In this document: piece by piece, positions 34,097 through 45,952 of the stretch
Layout of the letters: the number at the start of each line of letters is the position of its first letter
Position numbering within the stretch: position 1 is the first letter of the stretch
NCBI GenBank assembly: GCA_014529385.2
Contig: CM043942.1
Coordinates: forward strand, 54,622,647-54,686,646
Source of the DNA: Adiantum capillus-veneris
Lineage: Eukaryota; Streptophyta; Polypodiopsida; Polypodiales; Pteridaceae
DNA: 64,000 bases
Direction: 5' to 3'
The notes under the pieces: generated by a model
The model's input: the letters and a program-made list of their open reading frames with translations, nothing else
Database searches by the model: none
Told to the model about the DNA's origin: nothing
Made by a program: the position numbers and the translations under genes

Positions 34097-36264
34097 GAAA
34101 CAGGTTAAGCTAGCCAAAATTTCAATTCTTTCATGATCTTTAGAACATTGGTATTTGGTTTGGTGTTTTTCTTTGACTTTGTAATCTTGAACGTTGATTT
34201 TGAAATCTTAAACATTGGTTTGATTTTATTTCACAAAACAATTGTGTATGCTTATGGTTTAGAGTATTTTCTAATGAGATGATTTGAATTGAAGTGTGCA
34301 AATATTTCATGAACAAATGGTGCCAAAGAGCAAAGAGCACCTTTTAACCATGTGCCAATAAGATATGTATGCTTGATAATTAAAGTATCTTCAATTAACC
34401 ACAAAATATGAAGATGTGAAAGTTTTCTAAATCTTTCTATCAAAGTTTTGAGTAGCATGTGAGTTTGATGTGCCAAATGTTTAGTTTTCATATTTAAAGA
34501 TTTGTTTTTATTTTGTAACTTGAGTTTATTTTCGATGTTAAGGACAATGTACATTGTCATAAGGCCAAAAGTTGATTTATAAACACAAGAAAATTTTCAC
34601 TTTATGGTATCAACACCCTATGACCGTAAGCCATAGGCTCGATCAAATATATTTACACTCGAACAAATGATGGAGCAATATTTTGTAATATTCTATCATT
34701 ATGTACTTTGTGATAAATCTTATGTTTTCAAATAGATTGACACTTGAAAAGATCATGGAACAAGGGTTTGTATTGTTTTGACATTATGTACTAATGGATC
34801 CATACTAGAACCCTACGGCCTTAGGGCCATAGGGCTCCTTTTTTATGTAAGGATGCAAAAGGATGAGATTATGACCATGGGGCCAAAAAATACAAGTAGA
34901 GAGCCATTATGTCATCTTTGTATGTAGCACACACAGATCTTGTATCTAGTACGTAGCACAACTAGACCACCTTATGGCCTCAGGGACATAGGGTTCCTTA
35001 TTGACGTATAAGTGCAAAATTGATGAGCATATTGTTCTTAGATGCAAAATAGAGCACTTACAATTTAGGTTTATAAGCCCTTGATGAAATTGTATCAATT
35101 TAGGTTTATAAGACCTTGATAAAATTGTATCAATTTAGGTTTATGGAAATTTTATGTAGCATTTATAGAATTTAGAGAAACCCATGAATCTAAAGTTTAG
35201 GGTCATAGGGTAGTGTGACCATTGGGTGCAAAGTATATGGTTCCCATGACACCCTATGGCCTCAAGACCATAGGGTGTCATGGGACATACACCACAAAAA
35301 CCAAGTGTTAATCCCTAAGCTCTTGTTTGCAATACATAAAGCAACATGACCACCCTATGGCCTTGGGGCAATAGGGTTCCTTGTAGAAAAATTATGGCCT
35401 CATGATCACAGGGGTCATACACCACAAAAACCAAGTGGAAATCCCTAAGGTCTTGTTTGCAGTACATAAAGCAACATGACCACCCTATGGCCTTGGGGCC
35501 ATAGGGTTCCTTGTAGACATAAATAGCGCCATATGGCCTTAGAACCATAAGGCTCATTTTCAACATGAAGATCATCCATGGACCTATGATGTTTGTACAA
35601 AGAAGCTATACATAGTACATAGGCTACCTTATTTACACCTAATGGCTTAAGAGCCGTTAGGTGACCATGTAGGTAGTACATAATGCACTTTTATATCAAT
35701 TTGGTGGACATAGGAATTGTATTGAGCATAGAAATCACCTTGTGGCCCTAGGGTCATAGGTGCCAATACAAATGTGTAATGTAATGATCATATGGTCCCA
35801 ATGACCCAAATTAGAACACTTGATGGACGTGAGGTACATGTATGTAGTACAAAATACTCGTGTAGATCCATAGAATTCTTCACTAACAAAGAGAGGTTGG
35901 TATAGCACAAGGACTAAAGATACCTCCATAGAGGTGCAAAAAATATAAGTCTATAGTCCCAATGTGTGAAATGGAGCACTTTATATTCATGAAACTATAA
36001 ACTGTCAATATAGAGGGCACCACATGATTCTAGGGCCATAAGATTCTTGACCAACATATAGAGCACCCTATGGTCCTAGGGCCATAGGGTGGTAGTATAG
36101 AGCAATTAAGTGAACTTTGCATATAGTATATAAAGCATTGTAATTTAATTCTGATGTATATGTCATTTGGATACTCAATATTTTTTCTAAGTGCTTGATT
36201 ATAGAAATTCATCACATTTGTAAGTATTTTCAAAGCTAAAAGTAGGTGTTGTTTAAACTTTCAG
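34097..36264 (+). other. Intron-like spacer with palindromic satellite motifs, cassette copy 1
   Basis: This AT-rich stretch lies between coding pieces and ends in TTTAAACTTTCAG, a good 3' splice site. It carries scattered near-palindromes of the satellite type (CCCTATGGCC..GGGCCATAGGG near 34,812, 35,360, 35,483, 36,070) and words such as TATGACCATGGGGCC and GTATGTAGCACA. Matching segments recur in 36,447-37,950 and 39,191-39,580, so this spacer is part of a duplicated cassette. The small frames inside are satellite by-products. Confidence 0.6.
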
Positions 36265-36446
36265 GTCATCAACAAGATGTTTCAATTGAGGATGTTTCAT
36301 GTGAGGCCATCGGTACAGAAGATGTTCAAGCTATTGAAACTGTTGAAAAAGAGCCTCTCAATCCCCATTTAAACCAAAATGTCCATAAAGATGATGACAA
36401 AGAGATCCAAGCTTGCGAAGGTCAACCAACGACAATTCTCCCATGA
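36265..36446 (+). pseudogene. Exon copy 1 of the duplicated cassette
   Basis: A 60-codon stretch beginning at the acceptor near 36,264 reads VSCEAIGTEDVQAIETVEKE and LNPHLNQNVHKDDDKEIQ and ends at a TGA. It is acidic and low in hydrophobic residues. The same exon recurs at 37,951 (VSCEVIDTKDAPAIEPIEEE, KEDDKEIQVFEGRP). Both are preceded by nearly identical TTGTTTAAACTT(T/G)CAG acceptors. Function unknown; probably a disordered linker between the ParB-like and phosphatase-like parts. Confidence 0.55.
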
Positions 36447-37950
36447 TATCGAGATTGTTGTTTCTCTTTGATTTTGTAAATATTGACGAACAATATTGTT
36501 TTGTTTTAAAAACTATTTTGCACGCTTGTGAGTTTTAATGTTTTCAAATTAGATGAATTAAATTTAAGTGTGTAAATATCATGTCATGAACATATGGTGG
36601 CATAGAGTAACCATTATCTATGTGACCATAAGAGTGTATACTTGTGAGCTTGAGTATTTTCAAAATAAATGAATTTAATTTAAGTGGAAAATTTATACAT
36701 AGACATGAGGTTACAAAGGTCATCCTTTAGCTTTGTGATCAAATGATGTATGATGTAAAACTTTAAAGCTATGTGGTTATTGATATATTATGTAATGCTT
36801 TTAAGCTATGTGATGCTATGAGGTTTATTGTCACACATATGACATTGTACCACTTAAGGCTAGGGGTCTTGTCAAAGCATCCTATGATCTTAGGGTCAGA
36901 GGTTTTTCATTGTTGAAGACAAATTTCATGGTTGTAACATCATATCATTCTTTGTAGACATGCAACCTTATGGCCCTAAGGCCATAGGGTGGCAATTGTA
37001 TGCATCCTCTAAAATATTTAAAAAAATCTATGACTAGTGACCTCATGGTCAAAGGTTCTAATTGTAGGCCACACTTTGTAAGTAGTAGCTTGTAAAAGAG
37101 CATATAACAAATTACGGTCTTAGGATCAAAAGGTTCATACACAACCAAGGTAAAAATCCCTCCGCTCTTGTATATGTAGTAGTGAAGCAACATGACCACC
37201 CTATGGCCTTAGGACCATAGGGTTCCTTGTTATCATAAATAGCACCCTATAGCCTTAGGGCCATAGGCTACCTTGTAATGCAAAGATGATCCCATATCCC
37301 TAAGGTGCTAGTACATAGGTAAAAAGAAGATGAATCTATTGTCCTTAGCTTCAAAAGAGAGCACCTTATGGTCATTGAAGCTCTACATAAGTACCTTATG
37401 TACACCTAGTCCCATAAATTTCACTATGTGTACTATATAGGTAATGCTCTCATTGGCCACATTAGTGATCATAGGTTTCTTAGTTAGCAAAGAAGGCACC
37501 TTGTGGCCCTAGGGCCATAGGGTGCCAATATAGATGTGCAATATAATGTTCCAATGGTTCGAATGACTCAAAATAGAGCACCTTATGGACAAATGGCCAT
37601 AAGGTTCCTCACTAACATATGGCTCCACACAAATATAGAGAGGACTACATGGCCATAGGGATAGAGGATGTCATTGTAGAGGTGCAAAAAGATGAGCCTA
37701 TAGTCATTATGTATAACTCAACACCTTATGTCCATATAGCTATAAACTTTTCATATAGAAGGCACCCTACGGTCCTAGGGCAATAGGGTGCTAGTATAGA
37801 GCCATTAAATAAACATATAATGTAGTATATACAACATTGCAATATAATTATGAGATATTTAATATGTAGTTTGGATACTTAATGTTTTTTAAAGCCATCA
37901 AGATTGTAGGTATTTTCAAAGCTAAAAGTGGGTGTTGTTTAAACTTGCAG
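36447..37950 (+). other. Intron-like spacer with satellite motifs, cassette copy 2
   Basis: It is a diverged duplicate of 34,097-36,264: the same order of palindromic satellite words, the same TTTGATTTTGTAA start and the same run-in to the acceptor (GTATTTTCAAAGCTAAAAGTGG). It has no coding content of its own. Confidence 0.6.
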
Positions 37951-39190
37951 CACTTCAACAAGACTTTACAGTTAATAGTGTCTCTTGTGAGGTCATTGAT
38001 ACAAAGGATGCTCCAGCTATTGAGCCTATTGAGGAAGAATCTATCAATCCTCATTTTAACCAATAAGCTTGTAAAGAAGATGACAAAGAGATACAAGTTT
38101 TTGAAGGTCGACCATCGTAGTTGTTGGACAGAAATTCCAGCGATACAATGGAAGTAGAAGGACAGAAGAAGACTCTGTCAATAACATTTTAGTAGCTCAA
38201 TATTTGAGCATTAGAGTGTATGGTGATCCAAATCTTTCATCTAATGATGGACCAATGCTGACTATAATACTGAGCTTGTGTGGATTGCTTTTGAGGCGTT
38301 GTTGGCAAAAGTCCAAAAAAATGAAGAGCTTGAAGTTTAAACATGAGTATATTGTTTTGCGACCAGGATGCATTGAGTTTGTAAAGAGTCTCCTAAGCAT
38401 CTCCAATGTTGGCATATGGTCAACAGCTAATGATACACAGGTTATGCAAATCATCAAGATTTTAGAGAAGGAAGCTGGAGAACAACTTCCATTCTTTATG
38501 ATTTGGGGGCAAAGCCAATGTCAACAATATGTAGAGTCAAGAATCACTCGCCCCGACAATCCTGGAGTAGAGGCATTTTTCAAACCTTTAGCTATTTCAT
38601 CAGCAAATTTTGGGATTGATTTAAAAAGATTGCTTCTTATAGATGATGCACCATTGAAAGGATGCATTAATCCTGCATTCAATTGTATATTTCCACCATC
38701 ATTTAACATTGATGAGGAGGATAATATTCTCCTTGGAGAGCTCCTACCATATACCAAAGCTCTTCATCATGTCAACGACATTCGTACAATTACAAGATCT
38801 TCTTTGTATGGACAAGCTCCCATAGTGCAAGGTCACGAGCTTTACAATCATGTACAAAAGGTTGTTTCAAAGTGGGAGGAGCGCAATTTGGTTTGTCTAC
38901 AAAAAACCTACCCTACAAGCAGGCTACCAGAAGCTCCTCGCGTTCTTAATGATGAGAATGGTGCCTCATCTAGCAGTACTGGAATGTCCACTAGAAGTCA
39001 AGATAAGAAAAGGCTGACACTTGATCAAGAAAAAATGAGGATATTGAAGAATATCAAATCTATATCAACCTTGAAAAGAGTTGAGTTAATTATGCTTGCT
39101 CAGAAATTGGGGTACAAAGAGCCTGTGATCAAAGCACATGAAGCCAAGAATTATATCAAACAACTCAAAAGTCAATATTGTATTAAATAG
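37951..39190 (+). pseudogene. FCP1/NIF-type phosphatase-like domain, catalytic motif apparently lost
   Basis: The exon opens with copy 2 of the cassette exon (37,951-38,120), shifts frame, then runs open to 39,190. Residues from about 38,330 on match the NLI-interacting factor / FCP1-like HAD fold: RPGCIEFVKSLLS, VGIWSTAND, a KPL element, LLLIDDAPLKGCINPAFNC and LGELLPYTKALHHV. HAD motif I, where a nucleophilic aspartate should stand (hydrophobic-D-x-[DN]-G), here reads LSLCGLLLRR near 38,266-38,295, so the nucleophile is missing; motif III IDD is present. The C-terminal 100 residues are basic, with an SSSSTGMSTRSQDKKR linker and a SAP-like helical pair (LKRVELIMLAQKLGY). Functional relatives dephosphorylate phosphoserine on proteins such as the RNA polymerase II tail. 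This copy is probably inactive. Confidence 0.6.
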
Positions 39191-39580
39191 GTTCACATTT
39201 GTAGAGATGATGGAACAAAATGTTGTAATGTTATGGCATTTACAAATGATCTTTGTGTATAGAAAAACCTTTGTAAGGGTGCTTATGTTTTCAACATACA
39301 TGAAGATGTGAAAGTGTTATAATTTTTCTATTAGAGTTATGAGTAGCACATGAGCTTGATGTGCCAAATTTTTAGTTTTTTTATTTAGAAAGATTTTATC
39401 CCTTTTAATGTAAGGATTCACAAATGTGAGATTATGACCATGGGGCCACAAGATACGAATAGAGAGCCATTCGGTCATCTTTGTATGTAGCACATACAAA
39501 TCCTGTATGTAGTACACAAGGCAACTAGACCACCCTATGGCCTTATTGCCATATGGCTCCTTGTTGACATAACGGTATGT
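39191..39580 (+). other. Partial third copy of the spacer cassette
   Basis: It matches 34,400-34,990 closely in order (GAAGATGTGAAAGT, TTGATGTGCCAAAT, TGAGATTATGACCATGGGG, AACTAGACCACC). The match ends at about 39,580, where Gypsy reverse transcriptase sequence starts. Confidence 0.6.
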
Positions 39581-41721
39581 ACCATCTTTCTTTTGCACTA
39601 AAAGGACTGGAGAAAGGAACTAGGCCTCACCATCCCTTTGTCTACCAATTCCTGTACTTGCCTCATAATCTCCTCTTGTTGAGCTTGTGAGACTCGATAA
39701 GGAGGTTTGTTAGGTGGTGAGCTTCCTGGAAGGAGCTCAATACGATGGTCATCATCCCCTCGTTTTGGAGGTAGGTCCATAGGGATATCATCGATGAACA
39801 CATCTTGGAATCCTTTTAGAAAAGTAGACAAGTCTAACTCTTCTTGATTCCTATCATTTTCAGTTGATGAAACATTATTAGCTTTTAGAGACTCTTTGAC
39901 CCTGTAGGTGAAGTAAATTCTCCTTTCAGGGAACTTCATGTTGGCAGCCATGCGATCAAACCATGGTGCCCCTAGGATAACATCCTGATGTTGGAGAGGA
40001 GAGATGAAGAAGTCTTCTTTGTTGACATAGCTTTGGACATGAAGCCTCAACTTCCCAATCAAGGGAGTAACGGAGGCTTGTTGTCCCTTGAAAGCTGCAT
40101 CAACTGTTACTATATCTCCCATCTCAAAAGCTTGAATGCCCAAATTGGTGGCCAACTCTATTGATATGAAGTTGAGAGTAGAGCCTGTGTCAAACAAGAT
40201 GAAGACATCATGCTCTCTTACCTTTCCCCACGCATAGGAAAGTGATGATCCTTTGCGATGAGCATCCTCTTTTGGAGCTTCGATGGTGGAAGCCCTAGGA
40301 GTCTCATTGCGAGTATTCTTCTTGGGACAAGAACGATAGCCATGTCCTTGCTCCCCACACTTGAAACACTTATGGTCCTCGCGAAAAGCTTCAAGCTCTT
40401 CAGGAGAGAGTTTGTTTTTACCTTTGTAAACTCCCTTCTCCTTGGACCGATTGTTGTTGTTGTTATTGTTGTTGTTGTTATTGTTGTTGTTGGAAGTGCC
40501 TTGGGAATTATTTTGAGCATTGGATTTCCCCTTTGCATCATTTTTATCTTTGTTTTCCATGGGCTTGACATTACGTCTAGCCCCTTGATGGAAATTGATG
40601 CGTGAAGCAACCATGGTGTGGTGGATTACTTCGGTAATAGTACCAGGCCGTTGAGAGTTGATGTATTCGGCCATCTCTTCAGGTAATCCCGCACAGAATT
40701 GTTGTCTTTGCTCGGCAAAGTCTATCTTTTGAAAGAGAGTAGCTTTGAGATGTAAATCCCAAAACTTGTCTACATACTTGTTGATAGACTCATGAGAGAG
40801 AAGCTTCAAGCCGCGCCATTCGGTAAGAACTTTATCTTTAGTATCACTTGGAAGAAATTGCTTCATGATGGAAACTCGTAGAGTTTTCCATGTCTTTGGG
40901 GCTTCTCCATTGCCACAAAGGCTAGCCCACCATTGACGAGCTGATTTTTGGAAGTGCATAGCTACATGGCGTAGCTTGGAGGACTCTGTGAAGCCCTCGT
41001 CCCCAAAGGCCGCATCAAATTGCTGGATGAAGGGCAACACTTTGTCGGTAGCACCAAAGGTGCCATCATAGGTGAGAAAAGAGATACTCTTTCCTCCCTC
41101 CTTGAACTTCTTTAGCTTTTGTGACCTTCGCCATGCAGGAAATGATTTGCGATGTCCTCCCCTCTTGTATTCTCTAGGAGAATAGCCATAACTTTCATCG
41201 AAAGAGGAGGAAGGTGAAGAAGAAGGAGAAGAGGGTAACCTCTTCCTAGCCCTTTTCTTCCTTTGTTTCCTCTCTTGCCTTTCAGAGTGATGAGGAGAAG
41301 GACTATGGGTTGCTCTTTTCCTCTTGGGAGGAGTAGGCGATCGTCTAGGCCGCCGTCTTCGTGGAGCCACATCTTCAGAAGAACTTAGACTGTCATTGCT
41401 TTCTTTCTCTTTGGATTCCTCCTCTCGAATGGGAGAGAGTCTTCTTTTGGGGGTCTCTTCAAGAGGCCTCCTAAGCTCTCTCTCCTCTGGAAGAGGAAGG
41501 GAAATTCCATAAGCACGAAGTTGTTGAGTAACTTCGGCTTGCAAAATAGGGTTGCCCATAGCTTGTTGCAACCTAGTGACGAGATAATTCACAAACATGG
41601 GAGCATCATCATTAGCACCTTCATGTGCAAAATCAAAGCTATCAATGTTCATTCTACTCTCTTGATTATTGTCAGCCATGTTAACAAAATTTATGTTTAT
41701 ACTTAGTGTATGCTTTGGCAA
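39581..41721 (-). pseudogene. Ty3/Gypsy gag-protease, broken at the start of reverse transcriptase
   Basis: A 707-codon frame, probably starting at MADNNQESRM (about 41,680). Order: a Pro/Arg/Ser-rich RS-like region (residues about 85-200); retrotransposon Gag core (about 215-390, with WWASLCGNGEAPKTW and FCAGLPEEMAEYI); a run of 14 Asn encoded by GTT/ATT repeats at 40,452-40,492; CCHC knuckle CFKCGEQGHGYRSC; retropepsin with ILFDTGSTLNFIS and VILGAPWFDRM; and the first RT residues PPYRVSQAQQEEIMRQVQEL. A small deletion near 39,620 shifts the frame before VLLVQKKDGTYR. The element then ends abruptly in satellite-like spacer at about 39,581, so the rest of pol is missing. The gag-pro frame itself is open and could still be translated. 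Confidence 0.88.
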
Positions 41722-42093
41722 TACAAAACCTTAGTTGCCACTCCTCTTAGCCTTTGAAAATTGGCTCTTAAGTATCTACACCCATGGCTCAAAGTGGTTA
41801 ATTATAGAGAGTAGAGGAGTAGGTCTAACATAGCAGAGTTTCCAAGGGCTAGCTCCTTTCGGACTTCTTATGGCTCAATAATGGTAAAGCCGTAGGCAAG
41901 TCTAAAATGACTCCATTATTAAGTCCAAATCTCCTGAGGTGTGCACCATCCCCCACATAGTGGGCTTAACAAAACCGATATTAGATCCCATTTCCACTTA
42001 CTCTATTATAATTAACAACATCAACCATTTATAGGCTACTTAAGGACCTCTCTTCTTAAGCAAGAAAAGAGAAACCAAATGCTCTGATACCAA
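41722..42093 (-). promoter_or_regulatory. Gypsy leader with initiator-Met primer-binding site
   Basis: The minus strand reads TGGTATCAGAGCA at about 42,080-42,092, one base from the LTR end, followed by a roughly 370-bp non-coding leader to gag. Confidence 0.8.
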
Positions 42094-43014
42094 TGTAATG
42101 GAATTTTCCTATTCAATTTGAGAGTAGCGGAATTTAATGAGAGTACTTTCAAGAAATGATTTTGTGAGCATAGCGGGTTGACATAATTGAAGATAGCAAC
42201 ATAATCATAGCAATTAGTTAACTTGGCATAGACAATACTTTTGCAAGAGAGAGAATTTAGAGAACATGACAACAGTTGAGGACCGGATTTATGTGGAGCC
42301 AGTCCCCCCTCCAATAGGCATTTGTATTATGATTTCTCCCATAAAGAGAGACTTGTTACAATACATTCTTTGTGTTCCTTGTGACCTAGGTGAAGCAATG
42401 AAGATGGAAAGCTAGCAGGGAATGAGGGTAGGGAAGAGGAAGAAGAAACATTTCATACGAGAAAGAGCTAGTTCCTCACTTATCATAACTCTTGTGCTAG
42501 CATACATAATAGCATAGTAATGAAGAAGAAATAGATGGCAAGCTCAAGCATTGAAGCATGGCTCTTGGATGGATTTGCACTCCATAGCCAAGAGTGTTGG
42601 TGTAGGCTCTCAACCTCTACTTTCTTGGAGAAAGAGAGGTAGCTCTTGCACTTTGCATAGTACACAATGAGAGTGTTTGTGAGTGTGTGTGGGTGAGTAT
42701 ACCCCCGAAGCACCCCCCTAGCTTGTTTGGGTCGACCCCCCTTGTAGCTCATGCTTGAAGCTCATTGGACCCCTCCAGGCCTAGCCAATCACAAGCAGGA
42801 GCCATTACAAGCAACAGGGATAGCCTTGGGACAAGTGTCCCCCTTTCCCCTTTGAGAGAGAGGACTTGATAAATAAAAAATCAATTAATTAAATATCCTT
42901 TATTATCATTGGACCCCTTGGATGGCCAACCAATAGGTTTCAGGCATACCATGAGGGCAACATGAGGAGGAACTTGACAAGTGTCCTTGCTGCCTCTTCA
43001 AGCTGGGGCTTCCC

Positions 43015-43049
<35 letters not shown>

Positions 43050-43595
43050 CTCTCTCATCCCCCCCCCCCCTTGTAGGCTCGCCCCCCTCCTTGTAGGGAT
43101 CTTTTTGACTTTGGATGAGCAAGCCCCTTAGTCATCAAGCATGACTAAGCACTTGAAGTAGGGGGTGTTCCCACAAGCATCTCAGGCAAGCTTCTCAAGG
43201 AACCTCAAGCACCTTAATCATGCACCAAGTCAAGCACCTCAAGCATGGAGCCAGTCAAGCACCTCAAGAAGAACAAGCACAACAAGCACCTCGAGTTTGG
43301 GCCGGGTTCCCACCTCAAGCTTAGCCCTAGCTTACCTAAGGTCAAAGGACTTTTACACACATTATTAGAGGTCTTCAATGAAGCTAACCCTAAGGTCTTA
43401 TGCTCCATTGGTTGGCCTTGGAGTCTTGATAGACCATCTCCCATTTGGGCCCCTTTACTATTGGCCCCGTGTTGAGATAGATCTATAAGCACATATCTAT
43501 ATCTTAACACTTGTTCCCGTTTATTCTCCCACATTAAGTGATCAATTTAATATGAGAAAATCATTTGGGTTGGTTAGATATTAGATTTTATGACA
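42094..43595 (-). repeat. Gypsy 5' LTR, about 1.5 kb
   Basis: On the minus strand it begins TGTCATAAAATCTAATATC (43,595) and ends CCATTACA (42,094) beside the primer site, giving TG..CA ends. Its outer 300 bases (43,297-43,595) are homologous to 62,474-62,711, the LTR of a second element of the same family. It includes a (GT)n run at 43,018-43,048, a C-run near 43,060-43,071 and several AAGCACCTCAAG repeats at 43,200-43,290. The partner 3' LTR is not in the window. Confidence 0.7.
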
Positions 43596-44370
43596 GTACT
43601 TAAAACTATAAAGTTATATTTATGTAAGTGTCTCATGTAACAACTTACGGTCACAAAAGAGATATAGTGCCATAAGTAGGATGTTATGATCTTAGGACCA
43701 TAGGATACTTTAATATTACTATTTAGGTTTTCTAATTGCTAAATATTAGTTATGGTTCTATTATACAATATTAAAATGTAATTAAAACTTGATAGTGTTG
43801 CAAAGTTAAGACATTTTATTTCTATAAGTGTCTCATGTTACATTATAGGACACAAAATATATCAAATGGCACTATAAGTGCCATATGTGGCATCTTATGG
43901 TCTTAGGGCCATAGGGTACTCTATAGTATTGTTAAGCTTTTCCAATTGCTAAATGTTAGTTATGGTGTAATAGGTATTTGATAGTGATGCAAAGTAAAGA
44001 CTTAGTACTTTGCTATACAAGCAAATTAAGGTCATTGATATTATAAGAACATTTGATATTGGTGCAATAAACCTATATAGCTTAGTATCCATCTTATTGG
44101 GTGTTGTTGGATACCTCTTCTTTTAAGATGCCATATCTAAAAGCCTTGATTAAAGTTTTAAAAGCATTTATTGATTGCAAATCCTTTTGCTGTAACTTAC
44201 ATTAGTGGTTTTATTATAGATTATTAAGTAGTAAAATAAAAATAATAGGTAGAATGTTGACATCACATCTAGACTAACGACAAATTGAGCCTTAAAAGAG
44301 TTAAATAACACAATCTTGACATCCCAATTAGCATTTGGGAAACGGGATTTTCCCAAATTATCTAAAATTC
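43596..44370. other. AT-rich sequence with sparse satellite motifs
   Basis: Two diverged repeats (near 43,625-43,745 and 43,835-43,965) share TAAGTGTCTCATGT, a GGACCATAGGATACT/GGGCCATAGGGTACT word and CTAATTGCTAAAT/CCAATTGCTAAAT. They are distant relatives of the palindromic satellite. No gene is seen. Confidence 0.55.
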
Positions 44371-44506
44371 TCTAAATAGAGAGAGAGAGAGAGAAACAGA
44401 TAGGAATAGAGAGAGAGAGAGAGGAAATTAAATAGAGAGAGTGAGAGAGAAAGAGAAAGAGAGATAGCGAGAGCGAGATCGAGAGAGAAAGAACGAGAGA
44501 TAGAGA

Positions 44507-44546
<40 letters not shown>

Positions 44547-44560
44547 TATATAATATATAG

Positions 44561-44602
<42 letters not shown>

Positions 44603-44660
44603 AACTAGAGATAGCTACAGAGGTAGAGAGAGAGAGATAGATAGTAGATAGAGAAAGTCG
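44371..44660. repeat. Low-complexity GA/GATA/TA region
   Basis: Mixed GAGA, GATA and a (TA)n block at 44,511-44,542. From 44,661 to 44,879 nothing is recognised beyond a CT-rich patch. Confidence 0.9.
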
Positions 44661-44879
44661 GCGTGAAAGAGTTAGGTTGGCTGACCAATTGTGTGAAAAA
44701 GACAGAAACTCTCTCTATCTCTCTCTCTCTCCCTCTAGAAGAAACTATGGAACTAAAAGAGGCAAAGGGGTTTTGCCCGCTACATGCATTGCCATGTACA
44801 CCTGGGAGTGCACGTATGTGTCTACCCATATAGAATTTGACCAATAAAGATGAGATTTTGACCTGGTGGTCTTGATCTC

Positions 44880-45936
44880 TGTTAGCGGGTACGCCGCGAC
44901 GGACGACGGAGCACAGCGAGAACATAGACCAACAAATTGTCAATCCGAGGACGTAGCAGACCCGACTAGGGCATGGAGGCAATCTCTGGGTTGTCAACCC
45001 TGAGCTAGACACAAACAACACTCTACAGGCATTAATCCTACCACAACACTACCATAAAGCAAAGAAACAGACAACGCATCCTACGAAACACTACAAGCTC
45101 GAAACTGTCTCAAATCATATCGGAATGACTTGAAATCGGAGGGCAAGACTCACAAGGACATATCCTATGTGGCCAAACACCTAAACCCTGAAAACCATAA
45201 CTATAAGACCTCTATTCGTTGTCGCGATAGACTCAAAACAGCAATTTCCAAAGTGTCCGGAACTGATCTACAAAGACATCAACACGAAGAGATTCTCGCC
45301 TTGATTCTAACGACTACTCGATCATTCAGAACGGATGTCGTTTGAGGTACTTACAACCAAATATAGCTCGTAGCAGGCAGGCTCGCGATGTGGTCCTCGG
45401 CTTGCATTGCTTGCGTCGACACGGAGAGCTCCTCGATGCTAACACGCTCCTACTCTCATATCTGCAATGTGATTAGTGTGCGCGATGGTGTGTGTGCGTG
45501 AAGCTCACTACTGTGTGCTGCAGAACCCACAACTGTATATTTATTGAGACAACGTAATGTGTTTTTTACAAAGCCTTAGGTTTTAGCTTATATACAAAGC
45601 CTTCAAACCTAATGTCCGGCCAAATGAACTGAATTGTCCCTAGGCTTCTACAGAGCTTAATTACAAGAAACTGAGTTGGCTTTACTCATTATACAAGCAT
45701 CTGCGGCCAAAATACAAGTGCCGATTTAAAATATGAGGTTCCCGTAAACATTACAAAAGTGGCCGTAATGGCTCAAAATAATAATAACGGGATATTCGAT
45801 GACGTCCATGAACATATATCTTCATGTTGTAGCATCCATCTTCATCTTCATTACTTCATCACCATCTTCATGTGGAATCTTTGAGGAATCTTTAATGGAA
45901 TATTTATGGAAACGTTGTTGAAAGGGCGTCCTTTCA
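44880..45936 (-). repeat. Element A 3' LTR
   Basis: Plus-strand ends are TGTTAGCGGG (44,880) and CCTTTCA (45,936). It aligns in order with the element B LTR at 61,520-62,473: TGTCAATC(C)GAGGAC, ACGGATGTCGTTTGA/CAGACATCGTTTGA, TACTTACAACC/CACTTACGGCC, GATGAAGCTCAC/GTGAAGCTCAC. It carries a half-degenerate copy of the leader palindrome (GTCGCGATAGAC, 45,221-45,232) and begins, on its own strand, with a hairpin (arms TTGAAAGG and CCTTTCAA). Confidence 0.7.
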
Positions 45937-45940
45937 ATAC

Positions 45941-45952
45941 TCTCCCCCTCCG
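45941..45952 (-). promoter_or_regulatory. Element A polypurine tract
   Basis: The minus strand reads CGGAGGGGGAGA four bases before the LTR, the expected plus-strand priming site. Confidence 0.75.
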
